Assembly: GCA_035526825.1 (NCBI GenBank)
Contig: DATLBT010000070.1
Span: 1 to 64,000 of the forward strand
Source of the DNA: JACPFV01 sp035526825
Lineage (GTDB): Bacteria > Pseudomonadota > Gammaproteobacteria > Nevskiales > Nevskiaceae
Length of the DNA: 64,000 nucleotides
Direction of reading: 5' to 3'
This document shows positions 17,048 through 29,380 of this stretch, one piece after another. Both the position numbers and the translations under genes were made by a program. Numbering within the stretch: position 1 is the stretch's first letter; each line of letters opens with the position of its first letter. Under the pieces are notes generated by a model. It made no database searches. It was not told the DNA's origin and worked only from the letters and a program-made list of their open reading frames with translations.

Positions 17048-17923
17048 CTACGGCACCAGCAACCCGGCCAGCTCCGGCACGGCGGTGCCCAGGTCCTCCG
17101 CCACCATGGCGGCAAACACGCGTGCGCCGTCCCAGCCAAGGTGCGTGTAGTCGAACTTGAGCGTCACGCTGCCGCGCGCGCCCGGTGCGGGTGGCTTCTC
17201 GGGCTCTTCGGCTTTCGGTGGCGGCGGTGGCGCCGGCAGCGTGGTGCCTTTCGCCGCGGCGTCATGCTCCTCGCCGGTCGGCGCTCGCTGCGCGAACTTC
17301 ATCGCCGCCACCGGGCCCAGCGATTGCACCAGCTCCGCGCTGCGCGCGTTGAGGTCGACCAGCGGCACGCGCAGCTCGCGCGCGACTTTGCGCACCTGCT
17401 CCGACCACGGCGCCAGCGTGTTGTCGAGCCGACCCTCGCGGAACTCGCGGCGCGACAGCGGCGTGACCAGCACCGGCAGCGCGCCGGCGGTGCGCGCCTC
17501 GCGCACGAAGCGCCGCAGGTTTTCGGGAAATTCGCTGGCGAGCTCGGTCCAGCGCTCACCCTTGTGGCGAGCCTGGTCGTTGTGCCCCATCTGGATCAGC
17601 ACGACGATGCGCTCGTATCCGCGCACTTTCATCTCGGCAAGCGCGAGGTCCCAGCTGCCTTCGCTGCGATAACTGCGCGTGCTGCGCGCGCTGCGCGCGA
17701 GGTTCACGCAGGACACTTCCCACTTCACGTGGTGCGCGCAGAACGCGCCGCCCCAGCCGCTGTGCGGCGCGGCGGTGGAATCGCCGACGAGGATGAGCTT
17801 GTACGCCGGCAGTTTCTCCGCGTCGAAGCGCTCGGCCGGGGGCGCAAACGGATCGAGGGCTTGCGCCTGCGCGAGCGAGGCGCCCAGCAGCAATGCCGCC
17901 GTAACCAGGATCCTGATGGGCAT
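17048..17923 (-). CDS. Secreted GDSL/SGNH esterase of the rhamnogalacturonan-acetylesterase type
   Basis: 291 residues from ATG 17923 with a signal peptide (MPIRILVTAALLLGASLAQAQ). SGNH blocks are visible: LVGDSTA holds the catalytic Ser near 45, IQMGHND holds the Gly/Asn block, and DYTHLG near 265 gives the Asp-x-x-His pair. The family deacetylates plant pectin side chains and other O-acetyl polysaccharides in the periplasm or outside. A Pro-rich insert (LPAPPPPPKAEEPEKP) lies just before the final block and is not typical. A GGGAG sequence precedes the ATG closely. Confidence 0.85.
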   Translation of the reverse strand: MPIRILVTAALLLGASLAQAQALDPFAPPAERFDAEKLPAYKLILVGDSTAAPHSGWGGAFCAHHVKWEVSCVNLARSARSTRSYRSEGSWDLALAEMKVRGYERIVVLIQMGHNDQARHKGERWTELASEFPENLRRFVREARTAGALPVLVTPLSRREFREGRLDNTLAPWSEQVRKVARELRVPLVDLNARSAELVQSLGPVAAMKFAQRAPTGEEHDAAAKGTTLPAPPPPPKAEEPEKPPAPGARGSVTLKFDYTHLGWDGARVFAAMVAEDLGTAVPELAGLLVP

Positions 17924-18023
17924 TTCTCCCGCGTTCGTTGCCGCTGTGACCCCGCTATGACCGATGCCACGCCAACCGCGTTCGCCGATGAACCGCCGCG
18001 CGGGGCGCGCGGTCCATAGCGTC

Positions 18024-18407
18024 ATGCGCCGCGCGATCGCATGGGCCCTCCTGCTGCCAATCCTGATCCAGCTGCCGGGCTGCGCCCGCACCGAAGCCGG
18101 CGAGATTCCTGGCGAGCGCGCCATCATCCGCGGGGTCGTGACCTTCAACGAGGATGGCGAGCCGTTGATCGAGGACTGCAACCGGCGCAAGACCGTGACG
18201 ATCGGCGGCATGACCCAGGGCCACGCGCTCTACCTGCGCCGGCGCCACGACGAGCTGTCGCGTCGCCATTCCCAGCCGGTCACCGCCGAGATGAGCGGGT
18301 ATCTGGAGCGCACCAGCAAGGGACTGCACCTGGCGCGCGCGACCCCGCTCTGGGTCGCCTCCGGCTTGTGCACCGATGAGGCCGACGGCCACCTCGACTA
18401 CAAGTAG
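18024..18407 (+). CDS. Small lipoprotein of unknown function
   Basis: 127 residues from ATG 18024. A charged leader and hydrophobic core (MRRAIAWALLLPILIQLPGC) end in a lipobox with Cys at residue 20, so it should be an outer- or inner-membrane lipoprotein. The mature part has two further Cys (EDCNRR and GLCTDE) that could form a disulfide. I do not recognise the family. Upstream ATGs at 17964 and 17988 would bury the signal and are less likely. It is divergent from the GDSL esterase gene and 42 bases before the MFS gene. Confidence 0.62.
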   Translation: MRRAIAWALLLPILIQLPGCARTEAGEIPGERAIIRGVVTFNEDGEPLIEDCNRRKTVTIGGMTQGHALYLRRRHDELSRRHSQPVTAEMSGYLERTSKGLHLARATPLWVASGLCTDEADGHLDYK

Positions 18408-18437
18408 CCAGTATCCTGTCCGCACCATCAAGGGGGC

Positions 18438-18443
18438 AGGAGG
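18438..18443 (+). promoter_or_regulatory. Strong Shine-Dalgarno site of the MFS gene
   Basis: AGGAGG six bases before ATG 18450. It is one of the few consensus ribosome-binding sites in the window and fixes the start of the MFS transporter. Confidence 0.8.
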
Positions 18444-18449
18444 CAGCGA

Positions 18450-19769
18450 ATGGTGACGGGAGCGCGGCAGCAAGCGCCGCATGGGGGATCGCTCGCGTAC
18501 CCCTGGTATGTGGTCGGCGTGCTGATGATGGTCTACGTGTTCTCGTTCATCGACCGGCAAATCCTCAACCTGCTGGTCGGCCCGATTCGCGCCGACCTGC
18601 AGATCAGCGATACGCAGATGAGCCTGCTGCTCGGTTTTTCGTTCGCGGTCTTCTACACGTTCTGCGGCATCCCGCTGGGGCGCCTCGCTGACAGCAGGAG
18701 CCGGCGCGGGCTGATCGCCTTCGGGCTCGTGTTCTGGAGCGGGGCGACCGCAGCCTGCGGCATGGTCGGCAAGTATTGGCAGCTGTTCTTGGCGCGCGTC
18801 GGCGTGGGCATCGGCGAAGCCGCGCTGTCGCCGGCGGCGTATTCCCTGATCACCGACTACTTTCCCAGGGACCGCCGCGCCACCGCGATGAGCGTGTACT
18901 CGATGGGCATCTTCCTCGGCACCGGCATCGCCTTCCTGCTCGGCGGCCTCGTCGTTGGATTTGCGTTGAAGCACGGCCCGGTGATGCTGCCGGTGATCGG
19001 CGAAATCCGGCCGTGGCAGGTGGTGTTCCTGATCCTCGGCTGCGCCGGCGTGCTGTTCTCGGTGGTCTTGCTGACGGTGCGGGAGCCGCCGCGCGGCGCG
19101 ATGCATGCGCAGGCACCGCTGCGCGAGGTGCTCGCCTACATGCGCCTGAACCTGCGCACGGTGCTGTGCCACAACTTCGGCTTCGCGCTGCTGGCGCTGT
19201 CGTCATACAGCGCGTCGGCCTGGCTGCCGTCGTACTTCATCCGCGTGCACGGCTGGAATGCCGGGCAGTTCGGGCTGGTTTACGGCACGCTGGTCGCGAT
19301 CTTCGCGTGCAGCGGCATCATCTTCGGCGGCTGGCTCGCCGACCGCTGGCTCAAGCAGGGCCGCGTCGATGCGACCTTGCGCGTCGGCTATATCGCCGCA
19401 TTGGGCCTCGTGCCGCTGGGTTCGCTGTTCGTATTCGCGGCGGACGCACAGCTCGCGGCTGCGCTGCTGGTTCCGGGCATCTTCCTGCTGGCGATGCCGT
19501 TCGGCGTGGCGCCAGCGGGATTGCAGGAGATCATGCCGCCGAACATGCGCGGCCAGGCGACCGCCGTGTACCTTTTCATCGTCAACCTCATCGGGCTGGG
19601 CATCGGGCCGACCGCGGTGGCGCTGTTCACCGACTATGTCTTCGGCAACGACCTCGCGGTGGGCTGGTCGATCTTCGTCGTCTGCGTGACCGCCCAGTTC
19701 ATGGCCGCCGTGCTGCTGCGCGACGGCCTCGCGCCGTTCCGCGAGAGCCTTGCGCGGCGCGGGGCCTGA
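18450..19769 (+). CDS. MFS transporter, spinster-like
   Basis: 439 residues with about 12 transmembrane helices. The segment between helices 2 and 3 (GIPLGRLADSRSRRG) is the MFS signature loop, and the N-terminal FSFIDRQILNLLVGPI is typical of the spinster-like group often found beside catabolic enzymes in Proteobacteria. The substrate is unknown; neighbours do not define it. It is paralogous to the MFS gene at 52271-53557, sharing the FxDRQ, TDTQ-type and GRLADR-type segments. A consensus AGGAGG site supports the start. The next gene follows after 3 bases. Confidence 0.87.
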   Translation: MVTGARQQAPHGGSLAYPWYVVGVLMMVYVFSFIDRQILNLLVGPIRADLQISDTQMSLLLGFSFAVFYTFCGIPLGRLADSRSRRGLIAFGLVFWSGATAACGMVGKYWQLFLARVGVGIGEAALSPAAYSLITDYFPRDRRATAMSVYSMGIFLGTGIAFLLGGLVVGFALKHGPVMLPVIGEIRPWQVVFLILGCAGVLFSVVLLTVREPPRGAMHAQAPLREVLAYMRLNLRTVLCHNFGFALLALSSYSASAWLPSYFIRVHGWNAGQFGLVYGTLVAIFACSGIIFGGWLADRWLKQGRVDATLRVGYIAALGLVPLGSLFVFAADAQLAAALLVPGIFLLAMPFGVAPAGLQEIMPPNMRGQATAVYLFIVNLIGLGIGPTAVALFTDYVFGNDLAVGWSIFVVCVTAQFMAAVLLRDGLAPFRESLARRGA

Positions 19770-19772
19770 CGA

Positions 19773-20198
19773 ATGGGCGCGTTCGACCTCAACGTTTTGG
19801 AAAAAGCCGAGCTGGTGCGCCGCGCAACGCGGCAAGGCGGCCGCAGCGCGGCGGCACGCCGCGCGCGCGTGGTCGTGCTGCTCGCCAGCGGCATGACCTG
19901 GGACGACGTCATGCACGCGCTCGACTGCAGCCGGGGCTTCGTCGCGAGGTGGAGCCAGCGCTTTCGCAGCTGCCGCATGTCGGGGCTCGACGCGCGCCAC
20001 CGCGGGCGCACCACGGGCGCGCTGGACCGCGCGGCCGAAGCACGAGCCGTTCGCGCAGCGCGCGCGCGCAACGACGATGGCGGCTGGAAATGGACCTCGC
20101 GGTCGTACGCCGAGCACATCGGCGTCAGCCATATGACCGTGCATCGAACCTGGATGCGGCACGGGGTTTCGCACGCGCCGGGCAAGCCGGCGCGCTGA
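19773..20198 (+). CDS. IS630-type helix-turn-helix protein (transposase N-terminal half only)
   Basis: 141 residues with two helix-turn-helix units like the N-terminal half of IS630-family transposases: SGMTWDDVMHALDCSRGFVA (about 39-58), then WTSRSYAEHIGVSHMTVHRT near 108-127. The DDE catalytic half is absent; the frame stops at 20198 and the following 50 bases lead into the CheB-CheR gene. It could be an isolated orfA left by a decayed insertion or a domesticated DNA-binding protein. Its start is 3 bases after the MFS stop, as in an operon. No terminal inverted repeats were noticed. Confidence 0.7.
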   Translation: MGAFDLNVLEKAELVRRATRQGGRSAAARRARVVVLLASGMTWDDVMHALDCSRGFVARWSQRFRSCRMSGLDARHRGRTTGALDRAAEARAVRAARARNDDGGWKWTSRSYAEHIGVSHMTVHRTWMRHGVSHAPGKPAR

Positions 20199-20250
20199 CC
20201 TTGCGGGGCGCCTGCCCCCGGTCGAGAATGCCCCAAATCGGGAGTGGTCC

Positions 20251-23211
20251 ATGCCTCGCAGCAAGAAGCCGTCGCCTTCGCAATCGCACGACGGCGAGAC
20301 GCTGCCCAACGTCAATCCCGCCTCGCCCGAAACCCACCGCGGCGCTGACCAGCCCTTCCTGATCGTCGGCGTCGGCGCCTCTGCCGGCGGCGTCGAGGCA
20401 TTGACGCAGCTGGTGGGCGGGCTGTCGGCGGATGCCCCGCTGGCGCTGGTCGTGGTGCAGCACCTCGATCCGGCCCGCCCCAGCCTGATGCCCGAAATCC
20501 TGACCCAGAGTTCGCGCTTGCCGGTGAAATTCGCCGAGCACAAGCAGCGTCTCGAGCCCGGCCACGTCTACGTGATGCCCCCGGGCCGCGACCTCGTGCT
20601 GGGCGACCGCCTGCTGCAACTGTCGCCGCGCACGGAGGAAAAGGGCGAGCACCGACCCATCGATCGCTTCCTGCGTTCGCTCGCGGAAGAGCAGACGCAC
20701 AAGGCGGTTGCCGTGATCCTGTCCGGCGCCGGCAGCGACGGCGCGCTCGGTGTCGAGGAAGTGAAGTCGGCCGGCGGCATCACCTTCGCGCAGGACAAGA
20801 CCGCCGAGTTCAGCGCGATGCCGCGCCATGCCGTCGCCTCCGGCGCCGTCGACTTCGTGCTGCCGCCGCAGGAGATCGCGCGCGAACTCGAGCGCATCGC
20901 CAGCAGCGCGTGGCTCGACCGCTCGCCGGACGAAGAGCGCGGCAACGAGCCCGCGCTGCACGCCGTGCTGGAGACGCTGCGCAACGGCATGGGCGTCGAC
21001 TTCACGCAGTACAAGCGCAACACGCTGAGCCGGCGCATCGCGCGCCGCATGGTGGTGCACAAGCTGGAGTCGCTGAAGGATTACGCCGGGATCCTGCGCA
21101 AGAACCCGGCCGAGGTCGAGGCGCTGTATCAGGACATCCTGATCAACGTCACCAGCTTCTTCCGCAACCCGGAGTCCTACGAGGCACTGAAGCAGAAAGT
21201 GTTTCCGCGACTGACCGAGGCCAAGAACCGGCATCACCCGGTGCGCGTGTGGACGCTCGGCTGCTCCACCGGCGAGGAGGCCTATTCGATCGCCATGACG
21301 TACACGGAGTACGCCGAGGCCAGCGGCCGGCGCGTGCCGATGCAGATTTTCGCCACCGACCTCAACGGCGCCGGCATCGAGAAGGCGCGCGCCGGGGTCT
21401 ACCGCAAAGGCATCGAGCAGGACGTCTCGCCCGAGCGGCTGCGGCGCTTCTTCATCGAGGTCGACGGCAACTATCGCGTATGCAAGCCGATTCGTGACAT
21501 GTGCGTGTTCGCGCGCCAGAACGTGCTCAGCGACCCGCCGTTCTCGCGCCTGGACCTGATCGCGTGCCGCAACATGCTCATCTACCTGGAGCCCGGGCTG
21601 CAGCGCAAGCTGATGCCGGTGCTGCACTACGCGCTGCAGCGCGAGGGCATGTTGTGGCTCGGCTCGTCCGAGACCATCGGCTCGTTCCGCGAGTTGTTCG
21701 AAGTCGAGGACGCCAAGCACAAGATCTACACCAAGAAGCCGTCGAAAAACCTGACTGGGCTGGTGCCGGTGCAGCGCGCCGCGCCGGTCGATGGCCCCAA
21801 GGCGACCGCCGCCAGCATCGTGCCGGCAGCGCCATCCGCCGACCCGCACCGAGAGGCCGATCGCATCGTGCTGTCGCGTTTCGGACCGCCCGGCGTGCTG
21901 GTGAACGCGCAGCTCGACATCGTCCAGTTCCGCGGCGACACCGGGCCGTATCTGACGCCCGCGCCAGGCCGCGCGGCGTTCAATCTTCTGAAAATGCTGC
22001 GCGAAGGCCTTGCGATCGGCGTGCGCAACGCCATCAAGAAAGCGCAGAAAAACATGGCCACGGCCCGTGTCGCCGACCTGCGCGTGAAGGTCAACGGCGC
22101 GTTTCGCGAGGTCGCGGTCACCGTCACGCCACTGACGATCCCCGGCAACGAGGCCATGCTGCTGGTGCTGTTCGAGGACGAAAGCTCGCCGCGCAGGGCC
22201 GAGCCACCGCCCGCGCCGCTGCCGCCGGCTGCCTCGCAGAAGGAGATCGAGCGGCTCAACCAGGAGCTCGCCGCCAACCGCGACTACCTGCAGTCCGTCA
22301 TCGAGCAGCAGGAAGCGGTGAACGAAGAGCTGCAGTCCGCCAACGAGGAAGTGCAGTCCGCCAACGAGGAGTTGCAGAGCATCAACGAGGAGCTGGAAAC
22401 CTCGAAGGAGGAGATCCAGTCGAGCAACGAGGAACTCGCGACCGTCAACGACGAATTGCAGAACCGCAACGCGGAGCTCTCGGACACCAACAACGACCTC
22501 ACCAACCTCCTGAGCAGCGCGCAGACCGCCATCGTCATGCTCGGACGCGACCTGCGCATCCGGCGCTACACGCCGGCCGCCGAGAAGCTGCTCAACCTGA
22601 TCCCGACCGATATCGGCCGGCCGTTCAACGACATCAAGCCGCGCTTCGATGCGCCGCACCTCGAAAAGCAGCTGTTCGAGGTGATCGACACGGTCAGCGT
22701 GCACGAGCGCGAGATCCAGGACTTCAATGGCCGCTGGTATTTGCTGCGGCTGCGCCCGTACCAGACGCTCGAGAACAAGATCGACGGTGTGGTGCTGATG
22801 CTGGTCGACGTCGACAGCATCAAGCGCGCCGCGGAGCAGGCGCGGGAAAGCGAGGCGCGCTTCCGCCTGCTGGCCGACGCGACGCCGGCGATGATCTGGA
22901 GCAACAACCTGCAGGGCTGCGAGTTCGCCAACCGCGCGATGCAGGAGTTCACCGGCGTGCCGGAATCGGAACTGCTCGGCCTGGGTTGGCTGCAGTTCGT
23001 CCACCCCGAGGACCGCGAGCACTACAGCGGCGCCTACATGGACGCCCTGGCCCGGCGTGCGCCGTTTGCCGCGCAATGCCGCATGCGGCGCGCGGACGGC
23101 AAGTACCGCCGCATCCAGTCCAATGCGCAGCCGCGCCTCGACGCCTCCGGCGCGATGCTGGGGCTCGCCGGTTGCGGCATCGACATCGGCGCTGCCGACG
23201 GTCCGGCCTGA
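20251..23211 (+). CDS. CheB-CheR fusion with coiled coil and two PAS domains
   Basis: 986 residues. Residues about 30-215 are a CheB methylesterase domain (VGVGASAGGVEAL with the catalytic Ser, QHLDPARPSLMPEIL with the His, ILSGAGSDGALG with the Asp). About 235-290 is the CheR N-terminal helical domain and about 295-490 the S-adenosylmethionine methyltransferase (TLGCSTGEEAYSIAM; ACRNMLIYLEPGLQ). From about 660 a long coiled coil of heptads (NEELQSA type) leads to two PAS domains (about 755-860 and 865-985). No histidine kinase core follows, unlike many members of this family; the gene stops and a convergent gene begins. The GGGAG at 20238-20242 supports ATG 20251. It probably modifies a chemoreceptor-like partner, but no receptor or cheA is in the window. 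Confidence 0.9.
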   Translation: MPRSKKPSPSQSHDGETLPNVNPASPETHRGADQPFLIVGVGASAGGVEALTQLVGGLSADAPLALVVVQHLDPARPSLMPEILTQSSRLPVKFAEHKQRLEPGHVYVMPPGRDLVLGDRLLQLSPRTEEKGEHRPIDRFLRSLAEEQTHKAVAVILSGAGSDGALGVEEVKSAGGITFAQDKTAEFSAMPRHAVASGAVDFVLPPQEIARELERIASSAWLDRSPDEERGNEPALHAVLETLRNGMGVDFTQYKRNTLSRRIARRMVVHKLESLKDYAGILRKNPAEVEALYQDILINVTSFFRNPESYEALKQKVFPRLTEAKNRHHPVRVWTLGCSTGEEAYSIAMTYTEYAEASGRRVPMQIFATDLNGAGIEKARAGVYRKGIEQDVSPERLRRFFIEVDGNYRVCKPIRDMCVFARQNVLSDPPFSRLDLIACRNMLIYLEPGLQRKLMPVLHYALQREGMLWLGSSETIGSFRELFEVEDAKHKIYTKKPSKNLTGLVPVQRAAPVDGPKATAASIVPAAPSADPHREADRIVLSRFGPPGVLVNAQLDIVQFRGDTGPYLTPAPGRAAFNLLKMLREGLAIGVRNAIKKAQKNMATARVADLRVKVNGAFREVAVTVTPLTIPGNEAMLLVLFEDESSPRRAEPPPAPLPPAASQKEIERLNQELAANRDYLQSVIEQQEAVNEELQSANEEVQSANEELQSINEELETSKEEIQSSNEELATVNDELQNRNAELSDTNNDLTNLLSSAQTAIVMLGRDLRIRRYTPAAEKLLNLIPTDIGRPFNDIKPRFDAPHLEKQLFEVIDTVSVHEREIQDFNGRWYLLRLRPYQTLENKIDGVVLMLVDVDSIKRAAEQARESEARFRLLADATPAMIWSNNLQGCEFANRAMQEFTGVPESELLGLGWLQFVHPEDREHYSGAYMDALARRAPFAAQCRMRRADGKYRRIQSNAQPRLDASGAMLGLAGCGIDIGAADGPA
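22321..22488 (+). repeat. In-frame 21-base tandem repeats encoding a heptad coiled coil
   Basis: About eight degenerate 21-base units, each coding a seven-residue block such as NEELQSA, NEEVQSA, NEELQSI and NEELETS. The protein level is better conserved than the DNA level, as expected for a signalling-helix coiled coil between the CheR and PAS domains. Confidence 0.8.
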
Positions 23212-23220
23212 GCGACCGCC

Positions 23221-23772
23221 TTATTTTGTGACGTGCTCGCGCGCCCAGGCCGCGAAGCGGGTCATCCAGCCAGCGAGGATCTTGCGCGCGCCACCGTTGC
23301 CGATGTCGCCATGGGCGTCGAACAAGTCGTCCTTGAATTGCAGGAATACCTCCGGCTGTCCCAACGTCGGCATGTCGAGGTAGGCCAGCACGTTGCGCAG
23401 GTGTTGCTGCGCCATCGCGGTGCCAGCCGCGCCCACCGAAACGCCCAGCACGCCTGCCGGCTTGCCGGCCCAGGCGCTCTGCCCGTACGGGCGCGAAGCG
23501 TGGTCGAGCGCGTTCTTGAGCACGCCGGGCATCGAGCGGTTGTACTCCGGCGTCACGAACAGGATTGCGTCGCAAGCCTGGATGTCAGCCTTGAGCTTGC
23601 GCACGCTGGCGTGCGGGTCGGCATCGTCGTCCTGGTTGTAGAGAGGCAGGTTGCCGATCTCGATGTCGCGAAAGGCAAGCTCCGCCGGGGCGAGCTTTTT
23701 CAGCGCCTCGGCGAGCTTCCGGTTGAACGAGTCGCGGCGCAGGCTGCCGCAGACGATGCCGACCTGGTGCAT
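23221..23772 (-). CDS. NADPH-dependent FMN reductase (flavodoxin-fold quinone/azo reductase)
   Basis: 183 residues. GSLRRDSFNRKLAEAL near the N-terminus binds the FMN phosphate, and FVTPEYNRSMPGVLKNALDH (about 75-95) is the hallmark flavin and dimer segment of the ChrR/YieF-type reductases. These cytoplasmic enzymes reduce quinones, chromate or azo dyes, often as an oxidative-stress defence. GGAG at about 23778-23781 supports ATG 23772. It is convergent with the CheB-CheR gene, with 9 bases between their stops. Confidence 0.88.
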   Translation of the reverse strand: MHQVGIVCGSLRRDSFNRKLAEALKKLAPAELAFRDIEIGNLPLYNQDDDADPHASVRKLKADIQACDAILFVTPEYNRSMPGVLKNALDHASRPYGQSAWAGKPAGVLGVSVGAAGTAMAQQHLRNVLAYLDMPTLGQPEVFLQFKDDLFDAHGDIGNGGARKILAGWMTRFAAWAREHVTK

Positions 23773-23952
23773 GGGATCTCCGGCCGAATGGCGTGGTTTC
23801 TTTGACCGCCGGTCAGCGGAAGTATTCGCGCGACCGAGGGCTCCTGAGCGAACACTCGGCCGAACCCGGTGTCTTTACCGACGGGCCTGGCGTGGGCCGG
23901 CTTGCTTGCCGGCGCCGTTCGGGCGGGGCAAACGACGACGGGGCTTCCTTTC

Positions 23953-25947
23953 ATGACGCAGCCGCGGCGGGTAACGGCACCCTCGGATCCCGCGGCCGGG
24001 CGCGTGGCGGCCGCGCTGCGCGCGCCACGCCTTTGCATCGAGCGCATCAGCCCCCAGGTGGATCACGGCCGCTGTCCCGCCAAGGCCACCGTGGGCCAGG
24101 CGCTGGCGATCGAAGCCGACATCTTCATGGACGGCCACGACCAGGTCGCGGCGCAGGTCATCTGGCATGAAGGCGCCGTGGCCCAGGCCCTGCCGATGCG
24201 CGCACTGGGCAACGACCGCTGGCGCGTCGAGGCGGTGCCGCAAGGCGCGGGGCGATGCCGCTTCACGATCGAGGCCTGGCTCGACCGCTGGGGCAGCTTT
24301 CGCCACGGCCTCGCACGCAAGGCCGCCGCCGGCGTACCGATCAAGCTCGAACTGGAGGAAGGCCGCGCGCTCATCCGCGAGGCCGCGCAGCAGCCAGGCC
24401 CCGCCGCGGGCAGCTTGGCTGCGCTCAGCCGCGAGCTGGCGACGCTCGACGACAGCCGCACGCTTGACCTGTTCCTGGGCGAGGCCACCGCCGCGCTGAT
24501 GCGCGCCGGTGAGCCGCGCCGGTTCGTCACGCGCTCGCAGCCCGAGCTCGAAGTCGAGGTCGAGCGCACGCGTGCCGGCTTCGCCGCGTGGTACGAGTTG
24601 TTCCCACGCTCGTGCACCCGGGACCCGGCCCGCCACGGCACCTTTGATGACGTCATTGCGCGCCTGCCGGCGATCAAGGCCATGGGCTTCGACGTGCTGT
24701 ATTTCCCGCCGATCCATCCCATCGGCGCCAGCAACCGCAAGGGTCCCAACAACAGCCTCAAGGCCGGGCCCGGCGACCCGGGCAGTCCGTACGCGATCGG
24801 CTCGAGCGAAGGCGGCCACACGGCGGTGCATCCGCAACTCGGCGGCATCGAGGCATTCCGGCGCCTGCATGCCGCGGCAGGCGAGGCCGGCATCGAGATC
24901 GCGCTCGACTTCGCGGTGCAGTTCTCGCCCGATCATCCGTGGCTGCGCGACGCTCCGCACTGGTTCGCGTACCGGCCTGACGGCTCCATCCGTTTCGCCG
25001 AGAACCCGCCGAAAAAGTATCAGGACATCGTCAACTGCGAGTTTTATGCCGATTCGCGGCCCGACGCGCTGTGGCAGGCACTGCGCGACGTGATCCTCCA
25101 CTGGGTCGATGCCGGCGTGAAGATCTTTCGCGTCGACAACCCGCACACCAAACCACTGCCATTCTGGCAATGGCTGATCGAGGATGTGCGCGGGCGCCAT
25201 CCGGACGTGATGTTCCTGGCCGAGGCCTTTACACGGCCGGCGATGATGTACCGGCTGGCAAAGATCGGTTTCTCGCAGAGCTACACCTATTTCACCTGGC
25301 GCAACACCAGGGCCGAGTTCATCGAGTACCTCACCGAGCTCACCCAGGGTCCGCCGAAGGATTTCTATCGGCCGCACTTCTTCGTCAACACGCCGGACAT
25401 CAACCCGTATTTCCTGCAGACGTCCGGCCGCGCCGGTTTCGTGCAGCGCGCGGCGCTGGCGGCAACCTTGTCGGGGCTGTGGGGCCTGTACAGCGGTTTC
25501 GAGCTGTGCGAGGCCGCGCCGCTGCCCGGCAAGGAGGAGTACCTCGACTCGGAGAAGTACCAGATCCGCGTCCGCGACTGGAACGCGCCCGGCAACATCG
25601 TCGGCGAAATCACGCGGCTCAACCACATCCGACGGGAGAACCCCGCGCTGCAATCCCACCTGGGACTGACGTTCCTGCAGTGCGACAACGACCAGGTGCT
25701 GTATTTCGCCAAGCACGTGCCGGACAGGTCGAACTACCTGCTGGTCGCCATCAGCCTCGATCCGCATCAGGCGCAGGAAGCGTATTTCGACGTGCCGCTG
25801 GCCGAGCTCGGCCTTCCGGACGATGGCGCGCTCGAGGTCGAGGAGCTGATGCGCGGCGAGCGCTTCACCTGGCGCGGCAAGCGGCAACACTGGCGCTTCG
25901 TGCCGTGGGAATTACCGCTGGCGATCTGGCGCGTGAAACCGGCATGA
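23953..25947 (+). CDS. glgE: Alpha-1,4-glucan:maltose-1-phosphate maltosyltransferase
   Basis: 664 residues, normal length for GlgE (GH13 subfamily 3). The N-domain (VDHGRCPAKATVGQ) and the helical insert match the family. The catalytic nucleophile Asp is near residue 395 (FRVDNPHTKPLPFW) and the acid/base Glu near 424 (FLAEAFTRP). FSQSYTYFTWRN is GlgE-specific. The enzyme transfers maltosyl units from maltose 1-phosphate to the non-reducing end of alpha-glucan. The ATG at 23953 is chosen by homology of the N-terminus; it has no clear ribosome-binding site. It heads the plus-strand cluster with treS-mak, which makes its substrate. A weak TTGACC at 23802 with TATTCG at 23823 is the only promoter-like pair noticed upstream. 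Confidence 0.95.
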   Translation: MTQPRRVTAPSDPAAGRVAAALRAPRLCIERISPQVDHGRCPAKATVGQALAIEADIFMDGHDQVAAQVIWHEGAVAQALPMRALGNDRWRVEAVPQGAGRCRFTIEAWLDRWGSFRHGLARKAAAGVPIKLELEEGRALIREAAQQPGPAAGSLAALSRELATLDDSRTLDLFLGEATAALMRAGEPRRFVTRSQPELEVEVERTRAGFAAWYELFPRSCTRDPARHGTFDDVIARLPAIKAMGFDVLYFPPIHPIGASNRKGPNNSLKAGPGDPGSPYAIGSSEGGHTAVHPQLGGIEAFRRLHAAAGEAGIEIALDFAVQFSPDHPWLRDAPHWFAYRPDGSIRFAENPPKKYQDIVNCEFYADSRPDALWQALRDVILHWVDAGVKIFRVDNPHTKPLPFWQWLIEDVRGRHPDVMFLAEAFTRPAMMYRLAKIGFSQSYTYFTWRNTRAEFIEYLTELTQGPPKDFYRPHFFVNTPDINPYFLQTSGRAGFVQRAALAATLSGLWGLYSGFELCEAAPLPGKEEYLDSEKYQIRVRDWNAPGNIVGEITRLNHIRRENPALQSHLGLTFLQCDNDQVLYFAKHVPDRSNYLLVAISLDPHQAQEAYFDVPLAELGLPDDGALEVEELMRGERFTWRGKRQHWRFVPWELPLAIWRVKPA

Positions 25948-26031
25948 GTGTCATCCCGAGCGAAGCGAGGGATCGCGTGCTTGAGGCCGCTCGCTCCGGG
26001 ACGCGGCCCCTCGTTGCGCTCGGGGTGACAC
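25948..26031. repeat. Intergenic palindromic repeat between glgE and treS
   Basis: 24-base arms at 25948-25971 and 26008-26031 are inverted repeats matching at 21 of 24 positions (cores CATCCCGAGCG and CGCTCGGGGTG), with a 36-base centre that is itself GC-rich and partly self-complementary. It begins immediately after the glgE stop. Elements of this look are scattered in many proteobacterial genomes as mobile or REP-like repeats. There is no T-run, so it is not a classical terminator. It occupies nearly the whole glgE-treS gap and displaces any ribosome-binding site for treS. Confidence 0.75.
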
Positions 26032-26041
26032 GATAGTGGAC

Positions 26042-29372
<3,331 letters not shown>

Positions 29373-29380
<8 letters not shown>

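Noticed and set aside
20251..23220. Frameshifted histidine kinase domain after the CheB-CheR-PAS fusion
   Set aside because: Downstream bases encode the convergent FMN reductase and no HisKA or HATPase motif appears in any frame.
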